Part shown: piece by piece, positions 52,399-60,418 of the stretch
Position numbering within the stretch: position 1 is the stretch's first letter
How the letters are laid out: every line of letters starts with the position of its first letter
NCBI GenBank assembly: GCA_019750335.1
Contig: JAIEOQ010000003.1
Span: 124,001-188,000, forward strand
Direction of reading: 5' to 3'
Length of the DNA: 64,000 bases
Source: Candidatus Obscuribacterales bacterium
GTDB lineage: Bacteria; Cyanobacteriota; Vampirovibrionia; Obscuribacterales; Obscuribacteraceae
The notes under the pieces: generated by a model
Seen by the model: only the letters and a program-made list of their open reading frames with translations
Told to the model about the DNA's origin: nothing
The model's database searches: none
Position numbers and translations under genes: made by a program

Positions 52399-52414
52399 TT
52401 AGGTGGGTTGAGTA

Positions 52415-52711
52415 ATGGCAAAAACAGCTGACAAAGCGAATTCTCTGACCATAGCCATCTCTAAGGCTATTAGACAGCGTCGGACAGCGATCGGTTTGTC
52501 TCAAGAAGAACTAGGAAAAAGAGCGGATCTGCACCGAACTTATATCAGTGATATAGAAGCAGGCAGACGAAATCTTTCATTGCGCAGTTTATTACGTTTA
52601 GCTTCCGGGCTTGAGCTTTCGGCCTCGGATCTTTTGCAATTGGCCGAAGCTAACGCCGATAATATTGGACAGACACCACTTGGGCAAACTCAACCGGCCG
52701 TGCTAAGTTAA
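52415..52711 (+). CDS. XRE-family helix-turn-helix regulator
   Basis: A 98-residue cro/cI-type DNA-binding protein. The HTH (about 14-70) reads ISKAIRQRRTAIGLSQEELGKRADLHRTYISDIEAGRRNLSL, with the classical LSQEELG and TYISDIEAGRR helices. A short C-terminal helix (ASDLLQLAEAN) may support dimerisation. No ligand domain is present. RBS AGGTGGG lies about eight bases upstream of ATG. It is 28 bases before the repeat/TPR protein gene on the same strand and divergent from the Q/N-rich secreted protein, so it may control either. Confidence 0.9.
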   Translation: MAKTADKANSLTIAISKAIRQRRTAIGLSQEELGKRADLHRTYISDIEAGRRNLSLRSLLRLASGLELSASDLLQLAEANADNIGQTPLGQTQPAVLS

Positions 52712-52739
52712 GGTTGGGCACTGTCCGGTTTTAAAGCCA

Positions 52740-54134
52740 ATGGCTCGAGTTCAACTAAGCTTGTCGATAATGGTCGCTTTTAGCGTCTGTTATTTAGATG
52801 TGGCTTGGGCTCAAGACAGTGATTCTTCATCAACAAGTAAGCCGTTGCCTTCAGAAACGCCGGCGCCTAACGCGTTGTATGGGCTTTTCCAAATGCAACC
52901 TCAATATCCTAGTCCGGGTAAAACACAGATGTTTCCGGAGGCGGTTCCGGATCATCTCGGTAGCGATCATGCGGTACAGGGACGGCAACCTGGGCAATCA
53001 GGCCCTGTTTATCAACAGGGATGGAATGACAGTAGCAAGCCGGTAAATCCGTCTGACAACCAAGATAATCCGTTGAAAGGATTATTTCAGATGCAGCCTC
53101 AGTATCCGACTCCGGGAAAAACACAGATGTTTCCGGAAGCAGTACCGGCTCATCTTGGTGACGATAAATCCGTAGGCGGGCGGCAACCAGGACAAAGCGG
53201 GCAACTTTATCAACCGGTTCAAAGCGACCCGGCAAGTGAAGCTTCGGGAAATAAAGACAACTTACTTAAGGGGCTTTTTCAAATGCAGCCCCAGTATCCT
53301 AAGCCGGGAACGACTCAGATGTTTCCGGAGGCGACACCGGCTCATTTAGGGGACGATTCGTCTGTACCCGGACGCCAACCCGGAGAAAGGTCGTCTGTTT
53401 TTACTCAATCTTTTCCCGAAGCTGAAGAAGCGGCTCAAACACCCGAGCGTAAAGAAGAGCCGCTCTTAAAAAGTAGAGAGGATTCAGAGCCGGGTGAGCC
53501 AGGCTCTGAGTCAGCCGCTTATGCAGCTAAAGCTAAAGAAGAATCGCAAAGAGCTCAAGCTGAAGGAGAGAAAGCTAAAGATGAGGCTGAAAAAGCAGTA
53601 GCCGAAGAAGGCAAAGCTAAGGAAGAAGAGAAAGAAGCTCACGCGGATCTTAAAAAAGGCGAAGAGGATATTAAAAAGGGCGAGGCTGAAGGCGATAAAG
53701 AAGAGATTGAAAAGGGTCAAAAAGAAATAGAAAAAGGCAAGCAAGAAGCAGCTCAAGCAAAAGTCGACGAGGAGAAAGCAAAAGCTGATCAAGCTGCCTC
53801 CAAAGTTGATGCTGAAAAAGCAAAAAAAGATGCTGAATTGGCTAAAGAAGATGAAAAGAAAGCCAAAGAAAAGAGCAAGGAGCCTTATCATCCGCTGCGA
53901 GAAGCAATCACCCTGATGCATTTAGGACGAAACGAAGACGCGCTTGCAGTTCTGGCAAAAGTAATCAAAACTCAGCCGAATAACGCTCAAGCTTATTATT
54001 TGCGTGGAGTGATTTTAGTAAAACAACGCCGATACGGCGAAGCAGCCGCAGCCTACAACAAAGTTTTGCAGTTAACGCCTTCAGGCGAGTTATCGACTTT
54101 AGCCAGAAACGGACTGGCTAAGATTCAACATTAA
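52740..54134 (+). CDS. Exported protein: triple QMQPQYP repeat, Lys/Glu/Ala-rich helix, C-terminal TPR
   Basis: A 464-residue mosaic. A signal peptide (QLSLSIMVAFSVCYLDVAWAQ) is followed by three near-identical units of about 65 residues, starting near 46, 111 and 178, each containing LFQMQPQYP.PG.TQMFPEA.P.HLG followed by GRQPG. A 145-residue highly charged segment (about 240-385) rich in K, E and A follows, probably one long single alpha-helix or coiled coil. Two TPR motifs close the chain (about 390-460: AITLMHLGRNEDALAVLAKVI, AYYLRGVILVKQRRYGEAAAAYNKVL). No family covers the repeat. It is probably a cell-surface or periplasmic scaffold. Confidence 0.75.
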   Translation: MARVQLSLSIMVAFSVCYLDVAWAQDSDSSSTSKPLPSETPAPNALYGLFQMQPQYPSPGKTQMFPEAVPDHLGSDHAVQGRQPGQSGPVYQQGWNDSSKPVNPSDNQDNPLKGLFQMQPQYPTPGKTQMFPEAVPAHLGDDKSVGGRQPGQSGQLYQPVQSDPASEASGNKDNLLKGLFQMQPQYPKPGTTQMFPEATPAHLGDDSSVPGRQPGERSSVFTQSFPEAEEAAQTPERKEEPLLKSREDSEPGEPGSESAAYAAKAKEESQRAQAEGEKAKDEAEKAVAEEGKAKEEEKEAHADLKKGEEDIKKGEAEGDKEEIEKGQKEIEKGKQEAAQAKVDEEKAKADQAASKVDAEKAKKDAELAKEDEKKAKEKSKEPYHPLREAITLMHLGRNEDALAVLAKVIKTQPNNAQAYYLRGVILVKQRRYGEAAAAYNKVLQLTPSGELSTLARNGLAKIQH

Positions 54135-54781
54135 TTGCCGCTGACAGCTTTTTTCTCTTGCTTTTCTACTTGTAAATCTTCGTGCAAAAGTTTTTTTCTG
54201 GTTTGATCCATCGTTTTAATTTGGGTATCGATATTTTGTGACTCGCTAGCCATTTGTGAGCGATCATAAGGAACTGACGCACACAAAGCTTGCAGGTTAT
54301 TGAAACTTTGCCGAATTTTGTCCATGCGTAAGTTCAAATCTTGAAGATGCGGTGCGGCAAATTCTTTCTCTTGATCCGGAATAGTCAAAGTGCTGATTTC
54401 ATCTTGCAAAATCGGAATCATTCCGGCTAATTGTTGCATGTGCAGATTTACATATTTTGGACGTGGCGGCATATAATCAGTGCCGAATCCTTCGGCTGTT
54501 GCCGGCATAATCGGAATAACGTCGGTGCCGATAATGTCTATTTCGCCCAACATTTCTACCGGTTGAGTGCATTCCATGACCATATCGTCGGCTGCACGTT
54601 TGGTGCGTTTCATCGCTTCACCGATTCTGCGCAACTGTTGTTCTTCAGTTTTACTTATAGCAAGAGTTTGTGCAGCGTTAGTAGTGACTGCAGTCGCTGC
54701 AGGCTGAGCCTGTGCCGAGGAAACCGCAGAGAGAACAGAAACAATTCCGCAACTGAGAAGCCATTTAGTATGGTTGGTCAT
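54131..54781 (-). CDS. Secreted helical hypothetical protein
   Basis: About 216 residues with a signal peptide (WLLSCGIVSVLSAVSSAQAQ) and a mainly helical mature chain: EEQQLRRIGEAMKRTKRAADDM, a proline-rich central stretch with YMPPRPKYVNLHMQQLAGMI, and a C-terminal coiled coil (SQNIDTQIKTMDQTRKKLLHEDL). No family is recognised. The start is set at 54781, where AGGA lies eight bases upstream; the frame is open to 54820. It converges with the repeat/TPR gene, overlapping by four bases (TTAA), and follows the RNA methyltransferase gene on the same strand. Confidence 0.6.
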   Translation of the reverse strand: MTNHTKWLLSCGIVSVLSAVSSAQAQPAATAVTTNAAQTLAISKTEEQQLRRIGEAMKRTKRAADDMVMECTQPVEMLGEIDIIGTDVIPIMPATAEGFGTDYMPPRPKYVNLHMQQLAGMIPILQDEISTLTIPDQEKEFAAPHLQDLNLRMDKIRQSFNNLQALCASVPYDRSQMASESQNIDTQIKTMDQTRKKLLHEDLQVEKQEKKAVSGN

Positions 54782-54819
54782 GTTTTTCATTCCTGCTAAG
54801 AAAAACCAATAAGCAGACA

Positions 54820-55509
54820 TTATGGCATATTTTGTCTAATGACATGATTCGGTAAGCTGATTTCATAAGATGCAATACCGAAAGCCACTGCGACATTGAG
54901 AGATTCTTTGAATCCGCGCATTGGTAAATGACAGACTAAATCGCAATGTTCAAGAGTCTCGGCATAAATTCCGGTGACTTCGTTGCCGACTATTAAACAG
55001 AGTGGTGCTTGAATGCGTTTTTCGGCAACCATACTTTTTAAGTCTGCGCTATTTTCGTTTTTTTCAAGAGCAATTATTTGATAGCCAAGCTTACGCAGGA
55101 CGGTAATTACTTCCAAGCTTGATGCGCTATAAAGCCAAGAAATATGCTCTTCGGCTCCCAGGCTTGTTTTAGCAATCTCTTTGCGCGGAGGGCAGCCGGT
55201 GATACCGGTAAGAAATAAATGTCCGAAACCGGCACCGTCAGCTGAACGAAATATTGAACCGACATTCCAGAGGCTGCGAACCTCTTCTAAAATCGCAACC
55301 ATCGGTGGTAGCGAACTGGTAAGCAAGCGTTCTTCAGTAAAAGCTGTTCCGCCAGCTATATGTTTGGCCAGTTGTTTGTCTATTTCTTGATGGCGTAAAA
55401 GGGAGCGAGCCGTGATTGTTTGTTTACAGCTTGGACAAAGGGTTGTTTTTAGCTCAATGGCGTTTTCAAATACGCATTGGCAAGCGTTATAGGGACAACG
55501 AATTTCCAT
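54820..55509 (-). CDS. TrmH/SpoU-family RNA methyltransferase with N-terminal zinc ribbon
   Basis: A 229-residue SPOUT methyltransferase acting on rRNA or tRNA 2'-O-ribose. The N-terminus has a CPYNAC / CPSC zinc-ribbon-like pair (about residues 4-30), unusual for this family. The SpoU motifs are complete: motif 1 RSLWNVGSIFRSADGAGF (catalytic Asn and Arg), motif 2 LCLIVGNEVTGI and motif 3 LPMRGFKESLNVAVAFGI, which forms the SAM knot. The RNA target is unknown. It is four bases downstream of the TIG-domain gene stop... and upstream of a secreted-protein gene on the same strand. Confidence 0.88.
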   Translation of the reverse strand: MEIRCPYNACQCVFENAIELKTTLCPSCKQTITARSLLRHQEIDKQLAKHIAGGTAFTEERLLTSSLPPMVAILEEVRSLWNVGSIFRSADGAGFGHLFLTGITGCPPRKEIAKTSLGAEEHISWLYSASSLEVITVLRKLGYQIIALEKNENSADLKSMVAEKRIQAPLCLIVGNEVTGIYAETLEHCDLVCHLPMRGFKESLNVAVAFGIASYEISLPNHVIRQNMP

Positions 55510-55512
55510 AAA

Positions 55513-56475
55513 TCAGTCTTGTTGAAATTGTGGTGTGGCACCATGATACATCGGTCCGATATCCATGGGTAAAGTGTTTGCTGAACGTACACCATCGACA
55601 ACTACCGATACCGGTATGTTCAATTGCGAGGGACCCCAAGACCAAGTCGGAACGATAATTACTAGCTGGGTTGTTGTAGCGGAGCTTACAGCAGCCGGAA
55701 CGCTGCCAAAAAAGACTTTATTTTCATCAGCTCGATTTGAAAAATTTCGCCCGGTAAGTGTGACAGTTCCACCCGGTGGTGCCATCCATACGTCAAAAGC
55801 AATAAGCTCGGGAGCCGGTCTTTGATAGACATTCAAGGACAAACTTTGGCTTGCCATGCCGTTGACGCTTACTTCCACTCGATTCGGACCGAGGTCGGCG
55901 TCTGCCGGAACTTGAGCAACGATGGAAGAGGCTGTAGAGGAAAGAACTGTTGCTGTTTTGCTGTTCAGATAAACCGTATTTTGATTTGTTTGGGAGCTAA
56001 AATTGTTTCCGCCCAAAACGATTTTTTGTCCCTGCCTGACCTGCTCAGGATCGATGGAATGAAGCTCGGTTTTTGGTGCGCTCAGGTTAAACCAAAGCGC
56101 TGCGCCGGGGACGCCTCCGGCTTCAACCAATATTTGCATATTGCCGCCTTGAATGACGCCGCTTACGTCAACCGAACCTTCTTCGGCTCCTCTCAAATTA
56201 GCTTCGGTTGCTACCAGATAACCACCGATAGTAATGCGAAACCATTTGTAAGAAGGGATTTCGTGAGAGCCGTTATAAATATTCAGGCGTAAAGGTAAGT
56301 TTTCTTGACCTGGTTTTAAGGTCATCCAATCTTGGAAATTTTGTATTTGGTTGTTGCGTGCCAGATATTCATGCGAAGTAAAGAGAAGGGTTTGATTCGC
56401 CTGACAAGGAGTTTTAGCAAAAAACAACCAACAAGCAAGAGCACAAGCCATTAAGACGTAGATTGATGCTTTCAT
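55513..56475 (-). CDS. Secreted IPT/TIG-domain protein
   Basis: About 320 residues, exported by a signal peptide (IYVLMACALACWLFFAKTPCQA). Two consecutive IPT/TIG immunoglobulin-like domains are recognisable: about 130-205 (IDPEQVRQGQKIVLGGNNFSSQTNQNTVYLN...VQVPADADLGPNRVEVSVNG) and 210-300 (GGTVTLTGRNFSNRADENKVFFGSVPAAV...VIIVPTW). The N-terminal third may be a third beta domain. Such domains mediate surface or carbohydrate interactions. The ATG at 56475 (MKASIY) is preferred over 56502 because GGAA precedes it and the signal then starts normally. Confidence 0.82.
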   Translation of the reverse strand: MKASIYVLMACALACWLFFAKTPCQANQTLLFTSHEYLARNNQIQNFQDWMTLKPGQENLPLRLNIYNGSHEIPSYKWFRITIGGYLVATEANLRGAEEGSVDVSGVIQGGNMQILVEAGGVPGAALWFNLSAPKTELHSIDPEQVRQGQKIVLGGNNFSSQTNQNTVYLNSKTATVLSSTASSIVAQVPADADLGPNRVEVSVNGMASQSLSLNVYQRPAPELIAFDVWMAPPGGTVTLTGRNFSNRADENKVFFGSVPAAVSSATTTQLVIIVPTWSWGPSQLNIPVSVVVDGVRSANTLPMDIGPMYHGATPQFQQD

Positions 56476-56588
56476 GATTTTTTCCAGAAATGCCCCTGCC
56501 AAAGAGCATTATATGGCTTGTTTTTACTTACGCCTTCTTGAAAACTACATTGGAGTAGAATTCATTCCTCACCACCGCTGGAGGTTGC

Positions 56589-57779
56589 ATGGACATAAAA
56601 GCTATTCAGCAAGCGTTACAAGAGGAAGCGCTTGATGCGTGGCTCTTTTATTATTTCCATGAAAATGATCCTTTGGCTTTGCGGATTCTGGATCTGGATC
56701 AAGAACATTTTTTTTCGCGACGCTGGTTTTATTTGGTTCCGGCAACTGGTGAACCGCGCAAGCTGGTGCATAGAATTGAAGCTGATGCCTTAGATTCACT
56801 TCCAGGGTCGAAAGATATTTATCTTGGTTGGCGACAGTTGGAAGAAAAGCTTGAGACTTTGCTTACCGGTGCAAAACGTGTAGCCATGCAATATTCGCCG
56901 CGTAATGCCGTACCCTATGTATCTAAAGTGGATGCCGGTATTGTCGAGCTTGTGCGTTCTAGCGGCAGTGACGTGATTTCGTCGGCTGATTTGATCTCAC
57001 GTTTTGAATCGACTATGGACGAACTGCAGCTAGCATCGCACATTCGTGCAGTTGAACTCTTAAAGCAAATCGTTCATCAAGCTTTTAGACGGATAAAACA
57101 ATGCATTGAAAATGGTGAGCCGGTTAACGAATATCAGATTCAGCAATTTATTTGTGATCGTTTTAGCGCTGAAGGACTTGTGAGTAACTCTCCGCCTATT
57201 GTTGCCGTAAATAGTAATAGCGGTAGCCCTCATTATCAGCCGACAGCAGAGCGTTATGCGGCTATTAAAAAAGACGATTTTGTTTTGATTGATCTTTGGG
57301 CTAAGCTCAAAGAACCGCTTGATTCGGTTTATGGTGATATCACGTGGACTGCTTTTGTGGGCGATACAGTGCCGGAAAAGTACAACAAAATATTCGATGT
57401 AGTGGCCGGAGGGCGTAATGCTGCTCTTGAACTTGTTCGTCAGTCCGTGGCAAAAACACAAACTTTATATGGCTTTCAAGTCGATGATGCGGCGCGTGAA
57501 TATATAACAGCGCAAGGCTTCGGCGATTATTTTATTCATCGTACCGGACATTCAATCTGTCAGGAAGTTCATGCCAACGGGGCGAACATGGACAATTTGG
57601 AAACAAAAGAAGAACGCAAAGTGATTGCTAATACCTGCTTTTCCATTGAACCGGGAGTTTATTTGGAAGATTTCGGCATACGCAGTGAAATAGATGTATT
57701 TGTCGGTAAAAATCAAGTGATTGTAGCCGGAGAACCAATTCAGTCCTCTGTAATTCCGCTCTTAACTGCCAATTATTGA
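56589..57779 (+). CDS. M24-family metallopeptidase (Xaa-Pro peptidase-like)
   Basis: A 396-residue two-domain 'pita-bread' peptidase. The N-terminal creatinase-like domain (about 1-150) precedes the catalytic domain with metal ligands in the expected places: Asp in FVLIDLWAKL and Asp in YGDITWTAF, His in FIHRTGHSICQEVH, Glu in CFSIEPGVYLEDFGIRSE. It probably removes N-terminal residues before proline, cytoplasmic. RBS GGAGG is five bases before ATG. Its TGA overlaps the ATG of the next gene by one base (TGATG), so it is co-translated with the trypsin-like/DUF4388 protein. Confidence 0.9.
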   Translation: MDIKAIQQALQEEALDAWLFYYFHENDPLALRILDLDQEHFFSRRWFYLVPATGEPRKLVHRIEADALDSLPGSKDIYLGWRQLEEKLETLLTGAKRVAMQYSPRNAVPYVSKVDAGIVELVRSSGSDVISSADLISRFESTMDELQLASHIRAVELLKQIVHQAFRRIKQCIENGEPVNEYQIQQFICDRFSAEGLVSNSPPIVAVNSNSGSPHYQPTAERYAAIKKDDFVLIDLWAKLKEPLDSVYGDITWTAFVGDTVPEKYNKIFDVVAGGRNAALELVRQSVAKTQTLYGFQVDDAAREYITAQGFGDYFIHRTGHSICQEVHANGANMDNLETKEERKVIANTCFSIEPGVYLEDFGIRSEIDVFVGKNQVIVAGEPIQSSVIPLLTANY

Positions 57780-59269
57780 TGAATCAAAAAAACGGCGATA
57801 TTAAAAAATTTGCTCGATCGACAGGGATGCTTTTCGATCGTTGTTTGCAACGCGAAAAGCCTTTTGGCGCCGCATGGCTTGTCGGTCCGAATCAAGTTGT
57901 AACTTGCGCCCATCATATAGTTCCTTATCTTGATTATTTGTCGGCTTTGAAAATTAAATTCCCGGCAATCGGACAAGAGTGGCAAATAAGCGAGGTCTAT
58001 TTTCATCCGCGTTTTGATCTACAAATAGCAAATGAGCTTGTACAAAGATCCTTGCTTGAGCCTGTGCCGGCTATGGCTCTTCAAGATCACAATATTGCTT
58101 TGCTTAAGCTTGAGCGTAATCTGTCCGAGCTTGATTTGGAAAGCCGGACTCAATTTAATCGTAAATTAGCCGGACAGGCGCCGACACGCTTAAAAGGGTT
58201 AGCCGGCCCTGTTGATGAATTGGGCTTGGCTCTGGTGATTCAAACTATAACTAGCTCGCGTAAAGATGGTTGTTTGGTTTTTTCCGACGAACGGAATCGC
58301 CCTTTAGCTAAGCTTTTTTGTCGTGACGGCAAAGTGGTTTTTGCTAAGTTCGGCAATCTGGAAAATGAAGCGGCAATATATCAAATGTTTGCTCAACGTC
58401 TTTCCGGACAGTTTCATTTTCTACCTCAATCAAAGCCCGACTGGACCGTGTATTCCATGATCGAGCGCAGTACCGATAGTTTGCTTCTTGAAGCGCACAG
58501 GCGTATTGATGAAATTCCCGGACTATTGCGCTCCTTGGGTGGCGAGGGGGCAATCTATGCGCGAGCCGTGGACCTGCTTGAGCTGGATTCACTGCCAAGC
58601 GACGTTCGGGTTGTCGCTGAAAAAGTTTGGCATTATTTGGATGGCAATATTTCGGTCGATTGTCTTGGCGAGATGGTTGGTTTGGACAACCAATCCATCT
58701 ATAGAGCTGTAGATGAAATGTATAAAGCCGGGCAGGTGCTTGAGCTTTCTTCTGCTGATGATGACGGGCTGACACCCTTGATGCCTTTGAACTTAGCTCC
58801 TCATGCGTTGCTCTCTGCTTGGGATCAAATTTGGAGCCTCGGCGCCCATGCCACCACCGGTAGAGCGCAGTTGCGATCAGGCAATTTGTTTGGTCTTATT
58901 CGTCCTAACGATCCTTGGCATTTGTTGCATAGTATCAAACTCCCTGCTCAAGCTGCAGGCAGTGCGATCTTAAAAGATGGTGCTGTAGTTGGTGTCCATT
59001 GCGGTAATCTGCCTCTTGATCCGAAACTCCATGCTTTACCGGATTTGATGTCACAAATGATTTGGGTGGAGTCTGTCCAGCAAATGCTTTATGATTCGCC
59101 CAAGGCTGTGGCAGCTTTGCGTCCTGGTAAGAATTCTGTAGGCATGAAAGTGCCTGAGCTTTTGTCGGCGGCAGAAAATAATGACAAAATTCAATGTCCA
59201 AAATGTACTGCTTTAATGGTCAAGCAAGCTAAATTTTGCGGTACTTGCGGTCAGCGGCTACAGTCTTAA
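57779..59269 (+). CDS. Trypsin-like protease fold interrupted by DUF4388, with C-terminal zinc ribbon
   Basis: A 496-residue mosaic. Residues 28-110 look like the first barrel of a chymotrypsin-fold protease: FGAAWLVGPNQVVTCAHHI with catalytic-type His45 and DHNIALLKL with Asp103. A DUF4388 domain follows (about 150-330, DGCLVFSDERNRPLAKLFCRDGKVVFAKFG). The second barrel seems to resume with AGSAILKDGAVVGVHCGN, where Ser395 takes the place of the nucleophile, although the canonical GDSGGP is reduced to AAGSA. A zinc ribbon CPKC...CGTCG ends the chain. No signal peptide is present. Start at the ATG overlapping the M24 stop. Protease activity is uncertain. Confidence 0.7.
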   Translation: MNQKNGDIKKFARSTGMLFDRCLQREKPFGAAWLVGPNQVVTCAHHIVPYLDYLSALKIKFPAIGQEWQISEVYFHPRFDLQIANELVQRSLLEPVPAMALQDHNIALLKLERNLSELDLESRTQFNRKLAGQAPTRLKGLAGPVDELGLALVIQTITSSRKDGCLVFSDERNRPLAKLFCRDGKVVFAKFGNLENEAAIYQMFAQRLSGQFHFLPQSKPDWTVYSMIERSTDSLLLEAHRRIDEIPGLLRSLGGEGAIYARAVDLLELDSLPSDVRVVAEKVWHYLDGNISVDCLGEMVGLDNQSIYRAVDEMYKAGQVLELSSADDDGLTPLMPLNLAPHALLSAWDQIWSLGAHATTGRAQLRSGNLFGLIRPNDPWHLLHSIKLPAQAAGSAILKDGAVVGVHCGNLPLDPKLHALPDLMSQMIWVESVQQMLYDSPKAVAALRPGKNSVGMKVPELLSAAENNDKIQCPKCTALMVKQAKFCGTCGQRLQS

Positions 59270-59937
59270 TTGCTGCTGTTGCTAACTTCGCGGAGCAGAA
59301 TTGCTCCGGCTTTAGCTGTTAAGCCGTTGGTTGCAGCCCTGAACGGTCGTCCGACAATATTTAAGAAACGCCCGCAGTGTGGAATTTTATCGTTAGTTAA
59401 AAACATCGATGTATCGTCGGAAGCTTCTCCGGAGATAGCACGGACCAGAGGCAATTCTTGCGGATTGAAATGTGTAACGCGATCGGCTTTATAACAACCG
59501 TAAACTTGCGGCCATTCTTCTTTTGGTAAATCGGTTTTGCCGATACCGGTGATTCGTTGCGCGGCATCATTGAAGAAGAGAAAACCTTCTTCGTCAGCAA
59601 TGATTAATCCGGAGCTCAAACGCTGATTAAAGTATTCAAGAATCTCGGAATGTAAGCCTGGCTTATTATTCGTTGCTCGTAAAGCTAATATGTCTATCTG
59701 TGACACCAGGTTTAGTTCGACTTCTGAAATTAAACGTGAAGTGCTAATTTCTAAAGCTTGAGCAAGTACGTGTACGTTGTTCAAAGCCGGATGACGAACG
59801 CCGCGTTCTACGTCGCAGACGTAGGACCTGGCCAGTCCGGCTCGCTTGGCTACATCTTCTTGAGATAAGCCAAGTTTTTGCCGTCGGTCTCTAATTACCT
59901 GACAACAAGTTGCAGTGAATGATTCGGGAAGGTTCAT
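59266..59937 (-). CDS. XRE-family regulator with C-terminal PAS domain
   Basis: A 223-residue transcription factor. HTH (about 8-67): VIRDRRQKLGLSQEDVAKRAGLARSYVCDVERGVRHPAL. PAS sensor domain (about 95-215): IIADEEGFLFFNDAAQRITGIG and later FLNIVGRPFRA, which would bind a small ligand or cofactor. It resembles the smaller XRE protein at 52415-52711 in the HTH. Its stop overlaps that of the convergent protease-like gene by four bases (TTAA). No neighbouring gene on its strand is close enough to share a transcript, so targets are unknown. Confidence 0.9.
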   Translation of the reverse strand: MNLPESFTATCCQVIRDRRQKLGLSQEDVAKRAGLARSYVCDVERGVRHPALNNVHVLAQALEISTSRLISEVELNLVSQIDILALRATNNKPGLHSEILEYFNQRLSSGLIIADEEGFLFFNDAAQRITGIGKTDLPKEEWPQVYGCYKADRVTHFNPQELPLVRAISGEASDDTSMFLTNDKIPHCGRFLNIVGRPFRAATNGLTAKAGAILLREVSNSSN

Positions 59938-60001
59938 ATGGCAAAAATTTGATCGGGGGACACCTTACTTCAGCATAGCGTAAATTGACAATATTTGCCT
60001 A

Positions 60002-60400
60002 TTATTCCATCTCGCAAGCATTATTTTTACAGGTTTTTCCCAAACGCTGCCTGTTTGCTGCAATCAATGCATAAGCAAGCTGAGCTATTTGCTTACAAAT
60101 TGGTAATAGATATAACCAAGCGATGAATCGAGCTCTCGGCAGGCGTCTTGCTATTTGATAAACAGCGTCAGCGCCTACATATACGCTGTTGTCACTAGTG
60201 ACAAGACGCATTCCTTCCTCTAAGTTCATCTCGCTTAAGAAAGGAAAACGAGAAGCCAGGCTTGGATCTTGCCTGGGCAGATAAGCAAAAAGCTTGTATT
60301 GATCCCAGCTTTTGATCCGTTCGATTTGAGCCAAACAAAAGCGGCAGCTGCCATCATAAACGATGGTTCCTTTCAGCTTGCTGTTGGATTGCTTCTTCAT
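60002..60400 (-). CDS. DCC1-like (DUF393) thiol-disulfide oxidoreductase family protein
   Basis: A 132-residue small protein with the family's diagnostic N-terminal motif VYDGSCRFC (Asp16, Cys19, Cys22), preceding a thioredoxin-like fold. The conserved later part (EGMRLVTSDNSVYVGADAVYQIARRLP, then WLYLLPICKQIAQLAYALIAANR) is complete. The Cys pair implies redox activity, substrate unknown. It begins 18 bases after the PotD-like gene stop on the same strand. The C-terminus has two extra Cys (CKNNACEME). Confidence 0.88.
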   Translation of the reverse strand: MKKQSNSKLKGTIVYDGSCRFCLAQIERIKSWDQYKLFAYLPRQDPSLASRFPFLSEMNLEEGMRLVTSDNSVYVGADAVYQIARRLPRARFIAWLYLLPICKQIAQLAYALIAANRQRLGKTCKNNACEME

Positions 60401-60418
60401 AGTTACTATTCTATGGCT

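Noticed and set aside
53511-53921. Antisense frame rich in Phe and Leu resembling a membrane protein
   Set aside because: It is the mirror of a Lys/Glu/Ala-rich helix in the gene at 52740-54134; codon complement explains the hydrophobicity.
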